A stretch of 9,141 nt of DNA from positions 5,293-14,433 of the forward strand of contig DFBW01000148.1 in assembly GCA_002366775.1 (NCBI GenBank). Direction: 5' to 3'. Below, one piece after another: positions 1-6,405 of the stretch. Source of the DNA: Roseovarius sp. UBA3070. GTDB lineage: Bacteria > Pseudomonadota > Alphaproteobacteria > Rhodobacterales > Rhodobacteraceae. The position numbers were made by a program, and so were the translations under genes. Each line of letters begins with the position of its first letter. The stretch's first letter is position 1. A model generated the notes under the pieces. That model ran no database searches. It was given only the letters and a program-made list of their open reading frames with translations, and was not told the DNA's origin.

Positions 1-771
1 GGGCGTATGACAACCGCCTCAAAATTCCGGGTAGGGTATTTTGCGCAGCATCAGGTAGATGAATTGCATGTCGATGAAACCCCGATTGATCACATTCGCC
101 GTCTGCGTCCCGGTGAAACCCCGGCCAGGTTGCGCGCGCGCCTTGGGGGCTTTGGCATCGGTGCAGAACAGGCCGAGACGCTGGTGGGCAAGCTGTCGGG
201 CGGGCAAAAAGCACGGTTGAGCCTGATGCTGGCCACGATAGACGCGCCTCATATGCTCATCCTGGATGAGCCGACCAACCACCTTGATATCGAAAGCCGC
301 GAGGCTTTGGTTGAGGCCCTCACCGCCTATAGCGGCGCGGTGATCCTAGTCAGCCACGATATGCATTTGCTCAGCCTTGTGGCGGACCGGCTTTGGTTGA
401 TCAAAGATGGGCGTGTCGCCCCTTATGAAGGTGATCTTGAGGGCTATCGAACGGCTTTGTTGTCAACCGATAAACCCGCCAAAGCGGCCAAGGAAAAGCC
501 CAAGCCGAAACGTGCCACGCGCGATCAGATCCTTGCATTGCGCCAGGATGTGCGCACCTGCGAAGTGCGGTTGGAAAAGCTGAATGAGATGCGTGACAAG
601 ATCGCCTCAAAACTGGCTGATCCCAAAATGTATGCCGAAGACAATGTTGTGCAAGCCACTGTATTGCAAAAGAAATACTCAGAAGTGATGGATGGATTGG
701 AGCGCGCCGAGGCCTTGTGGGTCAAGGCCGAGACCAAACTGGACAAAGCGCTGGCACGAGGCGAAGATTAA
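1..771 (+). CDS. ABC-F family ATPase, YheS-like, C-terminal part (5' truncated by window edge)
   Basis: This is the second ATPase half and tail of a duplicated ABC-F protein. The reading frame is open to the first base of the window, so the ATG at 7 is internal. Counting from that ATG, the ABC signature LSGGQKAR lies at 63-70, Walker B LILDEPTNHLD at 84-94 with catalytic Glu88, and the H-switch SHD at 116-118. Walker A and the whole first ATPase domain lie upstream, outside the window. From about residue 155 the protein turns lysine-rich and then forms a charged helical hairpin, typical of the ABC-F C-terminal extension. The segments GYFAQHQ, LGGFG and the 'P-(Y/F)-(E/D)-GDLE-Y' element after the ATPase core resemble E. 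coli YheS more than EttA or Uup. Family members act on ribosomes in the cytoplasm and have no transmembrane domain; a specific role here is not visible. Stop TAA at 769-771 is 3 bases before the marC-like gene, suggesting cotranscription. Confidence 0.93.
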   Translation, partial: GRMTTASKFRVGYFAQHQVDELHVDETPIDHIRRLRPGETPARLRARLGGFGIGAEQAETLVGKLSGGQKARLSLMLATIDAPHMLILDEPTNHLDIESREALVEALTAYSGAVILVSHDMHLLSLVADRLWLIKDGRVAPYEGDLEGYRTALLSTDKPAKAAKEKPKPKRATRDQILALRQDVRTCEVRLEKLNEMRDKIASKLADPKMYAEDNVVQATVLQKKYSEVMDGLERAEALWVKAETKLDKALARGED

Positions 772-774
772 GCC

Positions 775-1401
775 ATGGACAGCGCTTTTTTGATCACCAC
801 TTTCGTCACTTTGCTGGTTGTGATTGATCCGCTTGCCCTGACACCGATGTTTATTGCGATCACGCAAGGCATTGATCAGCGCCGTCGCCGTATCATTGCG
901 GTGCGTGCGTGCCTGACGGCGGCCGGTATTTTGATCATCTTTGCCCTGCTGGGCGAGGCGCTGCTGGATTTCATCGGTATTTCCATGTCGGCCTTTCGCA
1001 TCGCAGGGGGCATTCTTTTGTTTCTGACTGCCCTTGATATGTTGTCGGACAAGCGCACCCAAAAGCGCCGTGAACGCTCAACCGAGGCCGGGGATGATGA
1101 CCATGACGATCCATCGGTCTTTCCACTGGCCATTCCTTTGCTGGCCGGGCCCGGCGCCATTACCACGGTCATCCTGTTGGTGGCGGCGCGGCCTGACTGG
1201 TTTGGCTTTGCCTGGGTGATGGGCCTGATGTTGGCGGCGCTGACGCTTGTGTTCATCTCCTTTCTGTCGGCCAGTTTCGTTGAACATGCGCTGGGTAAAA
1301 CCGGAATCAACGTGACCACACGCCTGCTGGGGATGTTGCTGGCGGCATTGGCCGTGCAGTTCGTGCTTGATGGCCTGCGCGATTTTGGGTTTCTGGCGTG
1401 A
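775..1401 (+). CDS. MarC family integral membrane protein
   Basis: A 208-residue hydrophobic protein of the MarC (UPF0056) family, close to the usual family length. About six membrane segments can be seen near residues 5-29, 42-68, 73-90, 116-137, 143-167 and 181-200. Family landmarks are the N-terminal IDPLALTPMF (17-26) in the first segment and PLLAGPGAITT (121-131) in the fourth. A hydrophilic, very charged loop at about 91-114 (KRTQKRRERS then a run of Asp) separates the two halves. The substrate is not established; the family was once linked to multiple antibiotic resistance and is sometimes labelled an amino-acid transporter, but neither should be taken as a function here. The ATG at 775 follows the ABC-F stop by 3 bases. 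The only SD-like match, GAGG at 758-761, is 13 bases away, so translation may depend on coupling to the upstream gene. Confidence 0.92.
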   Translation: MDSAFLITTFVTLLVVIDPLALTPMFIAITQGIDQRRRRIIAVRACLTAAGILIIFALLGEALLDFIGISMSAFRIAGGILLFLTALDMLSDKRTQKRRERSTEAGDDDHDDPSVFPLAIPLLAGPGAITTVILLVAARPDWFGFAWVMGLMLAALTLVFISFLSASFVEHALGKTGINVTTRLLGMLLAALAVQFVLDGLRDFGFLA

Positions 1402-1403
1402 TC

Positions 1404-1432
1404 TGGCCAATCGCCCTGGGCGTACCTATATC
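1404..1432 (+). promoter_or_regulatory. Candidate sigma70-type promoter for a leaderless protease mRNA
   Basis: TGGCCA (1404-1409, 4 of 6 to TTGACA) and TATATC (1427-1432, 4 of 6 to TATAAT) are separated by exactly 17 bases. A start of transcription about 7 bases past the -10 would fall on A1439, the first base of the protease ATG. No Shine-Dalgarno sequence precedes that ATG, which fits a leaderless message. The match is weak and could be chance; readthrough from marC would also serve the gene. Confidence 0.25.
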
Positions 1433-1438
1433 TGTCTG

Positions 1439-2020
1439 ATGGATGATTTTGACACCGCCCGCCTGATTTATCTTGTGCTGCTGGGCAGCGCTGTGGTGCT
1501 TTGGTTTTTTGCGCAAAACCGTGAAAGCCTGGGCAAAGTCACGCAACAGGCCCTGATCTGGGGGCTGATCTTTGTGGGCGTGATCGCCGCTGTGGGCTTG
1601 TGGGGTGACATTCGCAACACGGTTGTGCCGAGTCAGGCCGTGTTTTCTGATGGCGATCGCATAGAGCTGCCCCGCGCGCCCGATGGCCATTATTACCTGA
1701 GCGCAGATGTGAACGGTGCCCCTGTCACCTTTGTGGTGGATACAGGCGCCTCGGGCATTGTGCTGTCCCAAGAGGACGCCACATTGATTGGTCTCGATCC
1801 TGAAACGCTCGATTATTATGGGCGTGCCACCACCGCCAATGGCGAGGTGCGCACAGCCCCCGTTGTGCTGGACAGCCTGCGCATTGGCCCGGTTGAGGAC
1901 ACCAGGATCCGGGCATTTGTCAACGAAGGGGCGTTGGATAAATCGCTTTTGGGGATGGATTATCTGGACCGGTTTTCATCGGTCGAGATTTCCGGCGGCA
2001 AGCTGATACTCAGGCGCTAA
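1439..2020 (+). CDS. Membrane-anchored retropepsin-like aspartic protease (clan AA, TIGR02281 type)
   Basis: A 193-residue protein with two hydrophobic segments at about 8-25 and 38-56, then a soluble domain. The domain carries the aspartic protease motif VVDTGASG (99-106, catalytic Asp101). It also has a flap-like TTANGEV segment (about 131-137) and the hydrophobic-hydrophobic-Gly motif LLGMDYL (170-176) near the C terminus. There is a single DTG, so the active enzyme should be a homodimer, as in retropepsins. Arg and Lys in the short loop between the hydrophobic segments predict that loop to be cytoplasmic and the protease domain periplasmic. This architecture is shared with the alphaproteobacterial retropepsin-like family that includes Rickettsia APRc. 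The frame stays open upstream to an ATG at 1370 inside marC, but the extra 23 residues are unlike a membrane-protein start and would overlap marC by 32 bases, so 1439 is preferred. Neither start has an SD. Natural substrates are unknown. Confidence 0.88.
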   Translation: MDDFDTARLIYLVLLGSAVVLWFFAQNRESLGKVTQQALIWGLIFVGVIAAVGLWGDIRNTVVPSQAVFSDGDRIELPRAPDGHYYLSADVNGAPVTFVVDTGASGIVLSQEDATLIGLDPETLDYYGRATTANGEVRTAPVVLDSLRIGPVEDTRIRAFVNEGALDKSLLGMDYLDRFSSVEISGGKLILRR

Positions 2021-2042
2021 GCCCAAGCAGCGCAACGCCAGT

Positions 2043-2501
2043 TCAGCTTTCTGCCTTCTTCTCCCAGCGCCCGGATTCCTCAGACCAATATTGCGCCGCA
2101 CAGCCTGCATCGCTCAGAATCTTCCACTGATTGCGGGCGGTTTGCACGGCTTGATCATCATGGCCATCAAACAAAATGCATGTGCGCTCAAGCGCGTTCA
2201 CCTGCGTGGGCGTGATGTCTGCCCCGTCAATGCACATCACACAGGCAGCCGCATTGGGCAGGGCATCAGATGTGCTCAGCAAAATCGGCTGATCGCCCTC
2301 ATGCGCGCGCCCGGCACGGCCATGGGGCAAAAACCCGTCTTCATGGCCAAGCCACAGTTTGGCGTCCAGCCAATCCATACGGTCCTCGGCCTGCCCACGC
2401 ACCACCACACGCCACCCCGCACCAAGGGCCTTGCCCAGCAAAAGCGGCAAGGTCGCCTCAAGCGGCTGACGTGTCAGGTGATAGAAGTAGGCAGCCCCCA
2501 T
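2043..2501 (-). CDS. holC: DNA polymerase III subunit chi
   Basis: A 152-residue cytoplasmic protein with the HolC pattern: N-terminal FYHLTRQPLE (6-15), RVVVRG (31-36), LWLGHEDGFLPHG (49-61), QPILL, then ILFDGHDDQAV and a C-terminal YWSEESGRWEKKAES. Chi is an accessory subunit of the clamp loader that binds single-strand DNA-binding protein at the replication fork. Its classical partner psi (HolD) is known mainly from gammaproteobacteria, so here the SSB contact is probably the main one (inference). The frame is open farther upstream into pepA, but the start at 2501 matches the family N terminus. That ATG overlaps the pepA stop by one base (TGATG), and I see no good SD before it, so translation probably relies on ribosomes finishing pepA. 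It ends 22 bases from the end of the convergent protease gene. Confidence 0.93.
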   Translation of the reverse strand: MGAAYFYHLTRQPLEATLPLLLGKALGAGWRVVVRGQAEDRMDWLDAKLWLGHEDGFLPHGRAGRAHEGDQPILLSTSDALPNAAACVMCIDGADITPTQVNALERTCILFDGHDDQAVQTARNQWKILSDAGCAAQYWSEESGRWEKKAES

Positions 2502-3973
2502 CAGTTTGGCTCGTAAGCCTGTGCAACCAGTTGGTTCAGCGCCATCACACCCCAGCCGGTGGCGCCTTTCGGGGCATAGGCCGTTTCCGTTTTCACTGAG
2601 GCCACGCCGGCAATATCCAGATGGATCCAAGGCGTGCCATCCTGCACAAAGCGTTGCAGAAATTGCGCTGCGGTGATTGATCCCGCAGGCTTGCCGCCCA
2701 CGTTTTTCATATCCGCAATGTTGCTTTTCAACTGATCGTCATAGGCCTGCCCCAATGGCATGCGCCATGCGCCCTCGCCCATCGTATCTGCGGCCTTCAG
2801 GAAGGATTTGCAGAAATCGTCATTGTTTGAGAATACCCCGGCCTTTTCATGGCCCAGCCCGATGATGATGGCCCCCGTCAAGGTGGCCAGATCAATCATC
2901 GCGGCAGGTTTATAGGTTTCCTGCGCGTACCACATGATGTCCGAGAGAACCAACCGACCCTCAGCATCGGTGTTGATCACCTCAACCGTGTCACCCTTCA
3001 TGGAGGTCACCACATCGCCGGGGCGCGTGGCGCGCTCTGAGGGCATGTTTTCCACCAGCCCGACGATGCCCACCACATTGGCCTTTGCCTTGCGCAGGGC
3101 CAAGGCGCGCATTACGCCGGCGACGACCCCTGCCCCGCCCATGTCCATGGTCATATCTTCCATGCCTGCCGCAGGTTTCAGGCTGATACCGCCTGTATCA
3201 AACACCACACCTTTGCCGATCAATGCCAGCGGGGCATCCCCCTTGGTGCCCCCGTTCCACTCCATGATAGCCACCTTGGAGGGGCTGGCAGAGCCAAGCC
3301 CGACAGACAGCAAACACCCCATGCCCAGTTTTTCAAGCTTGTCTTCCTCAAGCACAGTCACTTTCAAACCAAGCGATTTCATCGCGTCAATACGCGCCGC
3401 AAATTCAGTTGTGGTCAGGTGGTTGGCAGGTTCCGCCACAAGATCACGGGTGAAGAACACGCCTTCGGCCACAGCCAGCAACGGGGCGGCATCGGTGCGC
3501 GTTTCATCGGGTTTGGAAACCATGATGCTCACGCCCTCACCCGGTTTATCCTCGGCCGTTTTATGGGCGGTAAACTCATAAGCCCGCAGCGCAATGCCCT
3601 GTGCCAGATCCGCCGGGCGGCGAACTTGACCCGCCAGAACCGTCAGCGCGTCGGTGCCTTTGGCTTTGCCCAGGGCAGCCCCGGCTTTGCGAGCATCATC
3701 GGGCTTGGCATTGCGCTCAAGGCAGACCACATCCAGCGCTTTGGCCGCCATACCGGCGGGCCAGTTGAGCGTGCTTACCTGCCCTGATTTCATCTTCTCA
3801 ACGGCGCCACTTTCCACCATTCGCGCCAAGGCACCTTTGGTCAGGCGGTTGACCCGCCGCGCCGCCAGATCCAACTTGCCATCGGCGGGCAAAAACACCG
3901 CCACCCGCCCGGTTGCGAGGGCGATCTGGTCAAGGTCAATATCGGCAAAAGTAATGGTAACTGGCGTGGTCAT
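2501..3973 (-). CDS. pepA: Leucyl aminopeptidase (cytosol aminopeptidase, M17)
   Basis: A 490-residue M17 aminopeptidase that removes N-terminal amino acids from peptides in the cytosol, using two metal ions. The less conserved N-terminal domain spans about 1-160 and the catalytic domain the rest. The signature NTDAEGRL is at 334-341. By alignment with E. coli PepA all ligands are present with exact spacing: Lys254 and Asp259 (GKGVVFDTGG), catalytic Lys266 (SLKP), Asp277 (MDMGGAG), Asp336, Glu338 and catalytic Arg340. The enzyme is normally a hexamer. An alternative ATG lies two codons upstream at 3979. I prefer 3973 because GGGAG at 3986-3982 is 8 bases from it but only 2 from 3979. In E. 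coli PepA is also a DNA-binding protein that acts in Xer recombination and carAB control; whether this homologue does so cannot be read from the sequence. It is first in a pepA-holC operon divergent from lptF, as in E. coli. Confidence 0.97.
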   Translation of the reverse strand: MTTPVTITFADIDLDQIALATGRVAVFLPADGKLDLAARRVNRLTKGALARMVESGAVEKMKSGQVSTLNWPAGMAAKALDVVCLERNAKPDDARKAGAALGKAKGTDALTVLAGQVRRPADLAQGIALRAYEFTAHKTAEDKPGEGVSIMVSKPDETRTDAAPLLAVAEGVFFTRDLVAEPANHLTTTEFAARIDAMKSLGLKVTVLEEDKLEKLGMGCLLSVGLGSASPSKVAIMEWNGGTKGDAPLALIGKGVVFDTGGISLKPAAGMEDMTMDMGGAGVVAGVMRALALRKAKANVVGIVGLVENMPSERATRPGDVVTSMKGDTVEVINTDAEGRLVLSDIMWYAQETYKPAAMIDLATLTGAIIIGLGHEKAGVFSNNDDFCKSFLKAADTMGEGAWRMPLGQAYDDQLKSNIADMKNVGGKPAGSITAAQFLQRFVQDGTPWIHLDIAGVASVKTETAYAPKGATGWGVMALNQLVAQAYEPN

Positions 3974-3980
3974 GTTCATA

Positions 3981-3986
3981 GCTCCC
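3981..3986 (-). promoter_or_regulatory. Ribosome binding site that decides the pepA start
   Basis: On the minus strand GGGAGC is followed by ATGAACATG. The first ATG (3979) begins 2 bases after GGGAG, too close for initiation; the second (3973) is 8 bases away, an ideal distance. This supports a protein beginning MTTPVTI. Confidence 0.6.
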
Positions 3987-3990
3987 AGAG

Positions 3991-4004
3991 TGGATTTCCC
4001 CTAG
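3991..4004 (+). repeat. 14-bp imperfect direct repeat, copy 1 (pepA side)
   Basis: TGGATTTCCCCTAG, 12 of 14 bases identical to the copy at 4131-4144, including nine consecutive bases. It lies about 18 bases upstream of the pepA start. It could be one of a pair of sites for a shared regulator, or coincidence. Confidence 0.4.
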
Positions 4005-4058
4005 ACCTAGCGCGGCTGGACGGGGATGGGAAGCCTCGGATCGGGGCCGCAGAAGACA

Positions 4059-4073
4059 GCCACCCGTGGTGGC
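4059..4073. repeat. 15-bp perfect dyad, GCCACC-CGT-GGTGGC
   Basis: Two six-base arms are exactly complementary around a three-base centre, near the middle of the pepA-lptF region. No T-run follows on either strand, and termination between divergent genes would make little sense, so a protein-binding site or small RNA hairpin in the lptF or pepA leader is more likely. Chance remains possible. Confidence 0.35.
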
Positions 4074-4126
4074 AGGTGACAAACTCCCGCTCATCACGCC
4101 CTAAAGGCGCATTAGCAGTTTTCCCC

Positions 4127-4145
4127 CCTATGGATTTCCGATAGG
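4127..4145. repeat. 19-bp dyad CCTAT-N9-ATAGG upstream of lptF
   Basis: Five-base inverted arms spaced by nine bases, with an inner G/C pair also symmetric. It contains most of the second direct-repeat copy and ends 35 bases before the lptF start codon, a usual place for an operator or promoter element. No regulator can be named. Confidence 0.3.
4131..4144 (+). repeat. 14-bp imperfect direct repeat, copy 2 (lptF side)
   Basis: TGGATTTCCGATAG, same orientation as the copy at 3991-4004 and 140 bases from it, near the other end of the divergent region. The only differences are two adjacent bases before TAG. Confidence 0.4.
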
Positions 4146-4167
4146 CTGACCACCAGATTGAGTGTTC

Positions 4168-4173
4168 GGAGGG
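4168..4173 (+). promoter_or_regulatory. Strong Shine-Dalgarno that fixes the lptF GTG start
   Basis: GGAGGG lies 7 bases before GTG 4181. The next in-frame ATG (4202) has no comparable site and would remove the start of the conserved RFDRYM N terminus, so the GTG is taken as the start. Confidence 0.8.
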
Positions 4174-4180
4174 ATACAGA

Positions 4181-5317
4181 GTGACCAGATTCGACAGATA
4201 CATGCTGTCGCAATTCATGGTGCTTTTCGGCTTTTTCGCGCTGGTCCTTGTGTCGATCTTCTGGATCAACAAAGCGGTGCGTATGTTTGATCGTCTGATT
4301 GGCGACGGGCAGCCGGCATGGGTGTTCCTTGAATTCACCGCTTTGACCCTGCCCAGCGTCATTGGCGTGGTTTTGCCCATCGCCGCCTTTGCGGGGACGG
4401 TTTATGTCACCAACCGGCTGACCACCGAAAGCGAGCTGACCGTGATGCAGGCCACGGGGTATTCGCCCTGGCGGCTGGTCCGGCCCGTGATCATTTATGG
4501 CATATTGATTGCGATCATGATGTCCGTGCTGACAAACCTGTTGATTCCGGTCAGCCTGAGCCAGCTACATTTGCGCAAATCCGAGGTCAGCAAAAACATC
4601 ACCGCCAAATTCTTGACCGAGGGCGAGTTTTTGCACCCTGCATCCGGCATCACCTTTTATATCCGCGATATCACCCCCGAAGGCGAGTTGCGGGATGTGT
4701 TCCTGTCAGACCGGCGCAATCAAAACAGCCCCGTGACCTATACCTCCTCACGCGCCTATCTGGTGCGTGAAGGTGGTGGCACCAAGCTGGTGATGCTGGA
4801 TGGGCTGTCACAAACCCTGCGCACAAACGGAAATCGGCTGTTCACCACGCATTTTGATGATTTTTCCTATGACATCTCCAGTCTGATTTCCAAGGATGAG
4901 GTATCGCTTAACCATGTCACCTTCGCCTCGACGCCAGATTTACTGCTCAGACCCGGCGAGGTGGCCGTGCGCACAAGGGCCACGCTGGGTCAGATTGCCT
5001 ATGAAGGGCACAACCGGATTAATCAGGCCCTGCTGTGCATCGTGGCGGCTCTGGTGGGGTTTGCCACGCTTTTGCTGGGCACGCACAGCCGCTTTGGCGT
5101 TTGGTGGCAAATCATCGCTGCCTTTGTATTGCTGGTGGGGATCAAGATGGTTGAGGGCATCGTTTCTGGCCCGGTTCTGGCCAATGCGGCGATGTGGCCC
5201 CTCATGTATATACCCGCTGTCGGGGGCGTGGTGCTGACGGTGATTTTACTGCACATCGCGGCCAATCCCGGATTGTTCCGGCGCAGGCGGCGCAGCGCTC
5301 AGGGGGGTGGGTCATGA
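4181..5317 (+). CDS. lptF: LPS export ABC transporter permease LptF
   Basis: A 378-residue YjgP/YjgQ-family permease. With LptG it forms the membrane core of the LptB2FG transporter, which extracts lipopolysaccharide from the inner membrane and passes it to the periplasmic Lpt bridge. The N-terminal RFDRYMLSQF is typical. Membrane segments are visible near 10-30, 54-77, 101-123, 282-300, 308-325 and 339-361. The periplasmic beta-jellyroll occupies about 130-275 between segments 3 and 4. SELTVMQATG (84-93) corresponds to the cytoplasmic coupling helix that contacts the LptB ATPase. It starts with GTG under a strong SD. Its position as first gene, order before LptG, and linkage to pepA support LptF rather than LptG. 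The gene overlaps lptG by four bases (ATGA). LptB is not in the window. Confidence 0.95.
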   Translation: MTRFDRYMLSQFMVLFGFFALVLVSIFWINKAVRMFDRLIGDGQPAWVFLEFTALTLPSVIGVVLPIAAFAGTVYVTNRLTTESELTVMQATGYSPWRLVRPVIIYGILIAIMMSVLTNLLIPVSLSQLHLRKSEVSKNITAKFLTEGEFLHPASGITFYIRDITPEGELRDVFLSDRRNQNSPVTYTSSRAYLVREGGGTKLVMLDGLSQTLRTNGNRLFTTHFDDFSYDISSLISKDEVSLNHVTFASTPDLLLRPGEVAVRTRATLGQIAYEGHNRINQALLCIVAALVGFATLLLGTHSRFGVWWQIIAAFVLLVGIKMVEGIVSGPVLANAAMWPLMYIPAVGGVVLTVILLHIAANPGLFRRRRRSAQGGGS

Positions 5318-6405
5318 TTCTGCACCTCTATTTCGCACGCAAGTTCTTTTGGACATTTACCCTGATCATGCTGGTTTTTGTGATCATCCTGCTGCTGGTG
5401 GATATTGCCGACGAAGTGCAGGATTTCCCCGAACTGCCCTTCTCCGCCATTCTGGAAATCGTATTTCTGAATGCCCCCAGTGCGAATTACGAAATTCTGC
5501 CCTTGGTGATGATCCTGTCCACAGTTGCTCTGTTTTTGCGTTTGGCGCGCTCGTCTGAACTGGTTGTTGTGCGGGCTGCCGGGCGCTCGGCCTGGCGGGC
5601 GTTGTTCGCGCCGGTGATGGTGGCTGCCCTGATCGGAATTGTTACCATCACGTTGCTGAACCCTATCGTTGCGGCCACGTCCAAACGCTATAATGATCTG
5701 GTCGCGGGGTATCGCGGTGGCGGGGCCAATGTGCTGGCCATCGCATCTGAGGGGCTTTGGCTGCGCCAGGGCAGCCCGGATGGTCAAACCGTGATCCACG
5801 CTGTGCGCGCCAGCTCGGATGTGGGTATTTTGTTCACCGCGACATTCATTTCCTTCGCCCCTGATGGCACACCGCTACACCGCATCGTGGCCGAAACAGC
5901 CGAGTTGAAAGACGGTGAATGGCTGTTGAAGAACGTCAAAAAGTGGACCCTGTCAGGCCGTGCCAACCCCGAGGCATCGGCCGAACTGCTGGACGTTTTG
6001 TCGTTGCCGTCGGCCCTGACGCAAGACCGGATCATCGACAGCTTTGGCAAGCCTGAACATATCTCACTGTGGGATCTGCCGGATTTCATCGCGCAACTGG
6101 AACAAGCCGGGTTTTCCGCCCGCCGCTATGCGGTCTGGTATCAAATGGAGCTATCGCGCCCGCTGTTTTTGGTCGCATTGGTGTTGATCGCAGCCGCCTT
6201 TACCATGCGCCATGCGCGGCTTAGCAACACCTCAATGTCGGTTCTGACTGCGATCATGCTGGGCTTTGGGCTGTATTACATTCGTAACTTTGCGCAAATA
6301 TTGGGGGAAAGTGGTCAAATTCCCATCATGCTGGCAGCCTGGGCCCCGCCTGTGGCGTCTTTCCTGCTGGCCATTGGCATATTATTGCATATGGAGGACG
6401 GATGA
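5314..6405 (+). CDS. lptG: LPS export ABC transporter permease LptG
   Basis: A 363-residue YjgP/YjgQ paralogue of the preceding gene and its partner in LptB2FG. The N terminus MILHLYFARKFFWTF is LptG-like. Membrane segments are near 11-30, 60-78, 98-118, 281-297, 306-328 and 338-360, with the periplasmic jellyroll between about 125 and 270. SELVVVRAAG (81-90) matches the LptF coupling helix SELTVMQATG in place and sequence, as expected for the two LptB contacts. The frame is open farther upstream inside lptF, but ATG 5314 has AGGGGGG at 5301-5307 six bases away and gives the family N terminus. It overlaps the lptF stop as ATGA, and its own stop overlaps lptD the same way, implying a fixed ratio through translational coupling. 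Confidence 0.95.
   Translation: MILHLYFARKFFWTFTLIMLVFVIILLLVDIADEVQDFPELPFSAILEIVFLNAPSANYEILPLVMILSTVALFLRLARSSELVVVRAAGRSAWRALFAPVMVAALIGIVTITLLNPIVAATSKRYNDLVAGYRGGGANVLAIASEGLWLRQGSPDGQTVIHAVRASSDVGILFTATFISFAPDGTPLHRIVAETAELKDGEWLLKNVKKWTLSGRANPEASAELLDVLSLPSALTQDRIIDSFGKPEHISLWDLPDFIAQLEQAGFSARRYAVWYQMELSRPLFLVALVLIAAAFTMRHARLSNTSMSVLTAIMLGFGLYYIRNFAQILGESGQIPIMLAAWAPPVASFLLAIGILLHMEDG

Larger units (their letters stand above)
3980..4180. other. Divergent intergenic region between pepA and lptF
   Basis: About 200 non-coding bases that must hold the start signals of two outward-facing operons. No gene, RNA or convincing sigma70 promoter pair was recognised. The nearest match toward lptF is GTGACA (4076-4081) with TAAAGG (4102-4107), but its 20-base spacer is too long. 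Toward pepA, TTCCCA with a 17-base gap to TAGGTC is weak. What stands out is a 14-bp direct repeat with one copy near each gene, a 15-bp dyad near the middle, a 19-bp dyad close to lptF, and two CTAG tetramers (rare in many proteobacteria) in the ten bases 4001-4010. Confidence 0.6.

Noticed and set aside
7..771. The ABC ATPase as a complete single-domain gene
   Set aside because: There is no Walker A, and the frame is open to the window edge before ATG 7. The motifs begin midway in the second ATPase domain, so the gene is cut by the window, not a short natural protein.
1370..1438. Upstream start of the protease inside marC
   Set aside because: The added residues show no membrane or signal character, there is no SD, and the start at 1439 gives a compact two-segment membrane anchor.
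1307..1771. 154-codon open frame on the - strand
   Set aside because: Antisense across the marC-protease junction. The His/Gln-rich composition and lack of any motif mark it as a shadow of two real genes.
2014..2033. Intrinsic terminator between the protease and holC
   Set aside because: The stem is only five base pairs with a ten-base loop and no T-tract on either strand.
2091..2516. 141-codon open frame on the + strand
   Set aside because: Antisense to holC, which has clear chi-subunit motifs from end to end.
2934..3581. 215-codon open frame on the + strand
   Set aside because: It lies wholly antisense within pepA, whose catalytic motifs are intact. The translation is Ser/Pro/Thr-rich with no recognisable domain, a typical GC-rich shadow.
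4076..4107. GTGACA / TAAAGG as an lptF promoter
   Set aside because: The spacer is 20 bases and the -10 is poor; not enough to call a promoter.
5299..5799. 166-codon open frame on the - strand
   Set aside because: Antisense to lptG, low-complexity Gln/His/Arg/Asn translation, no start signal.
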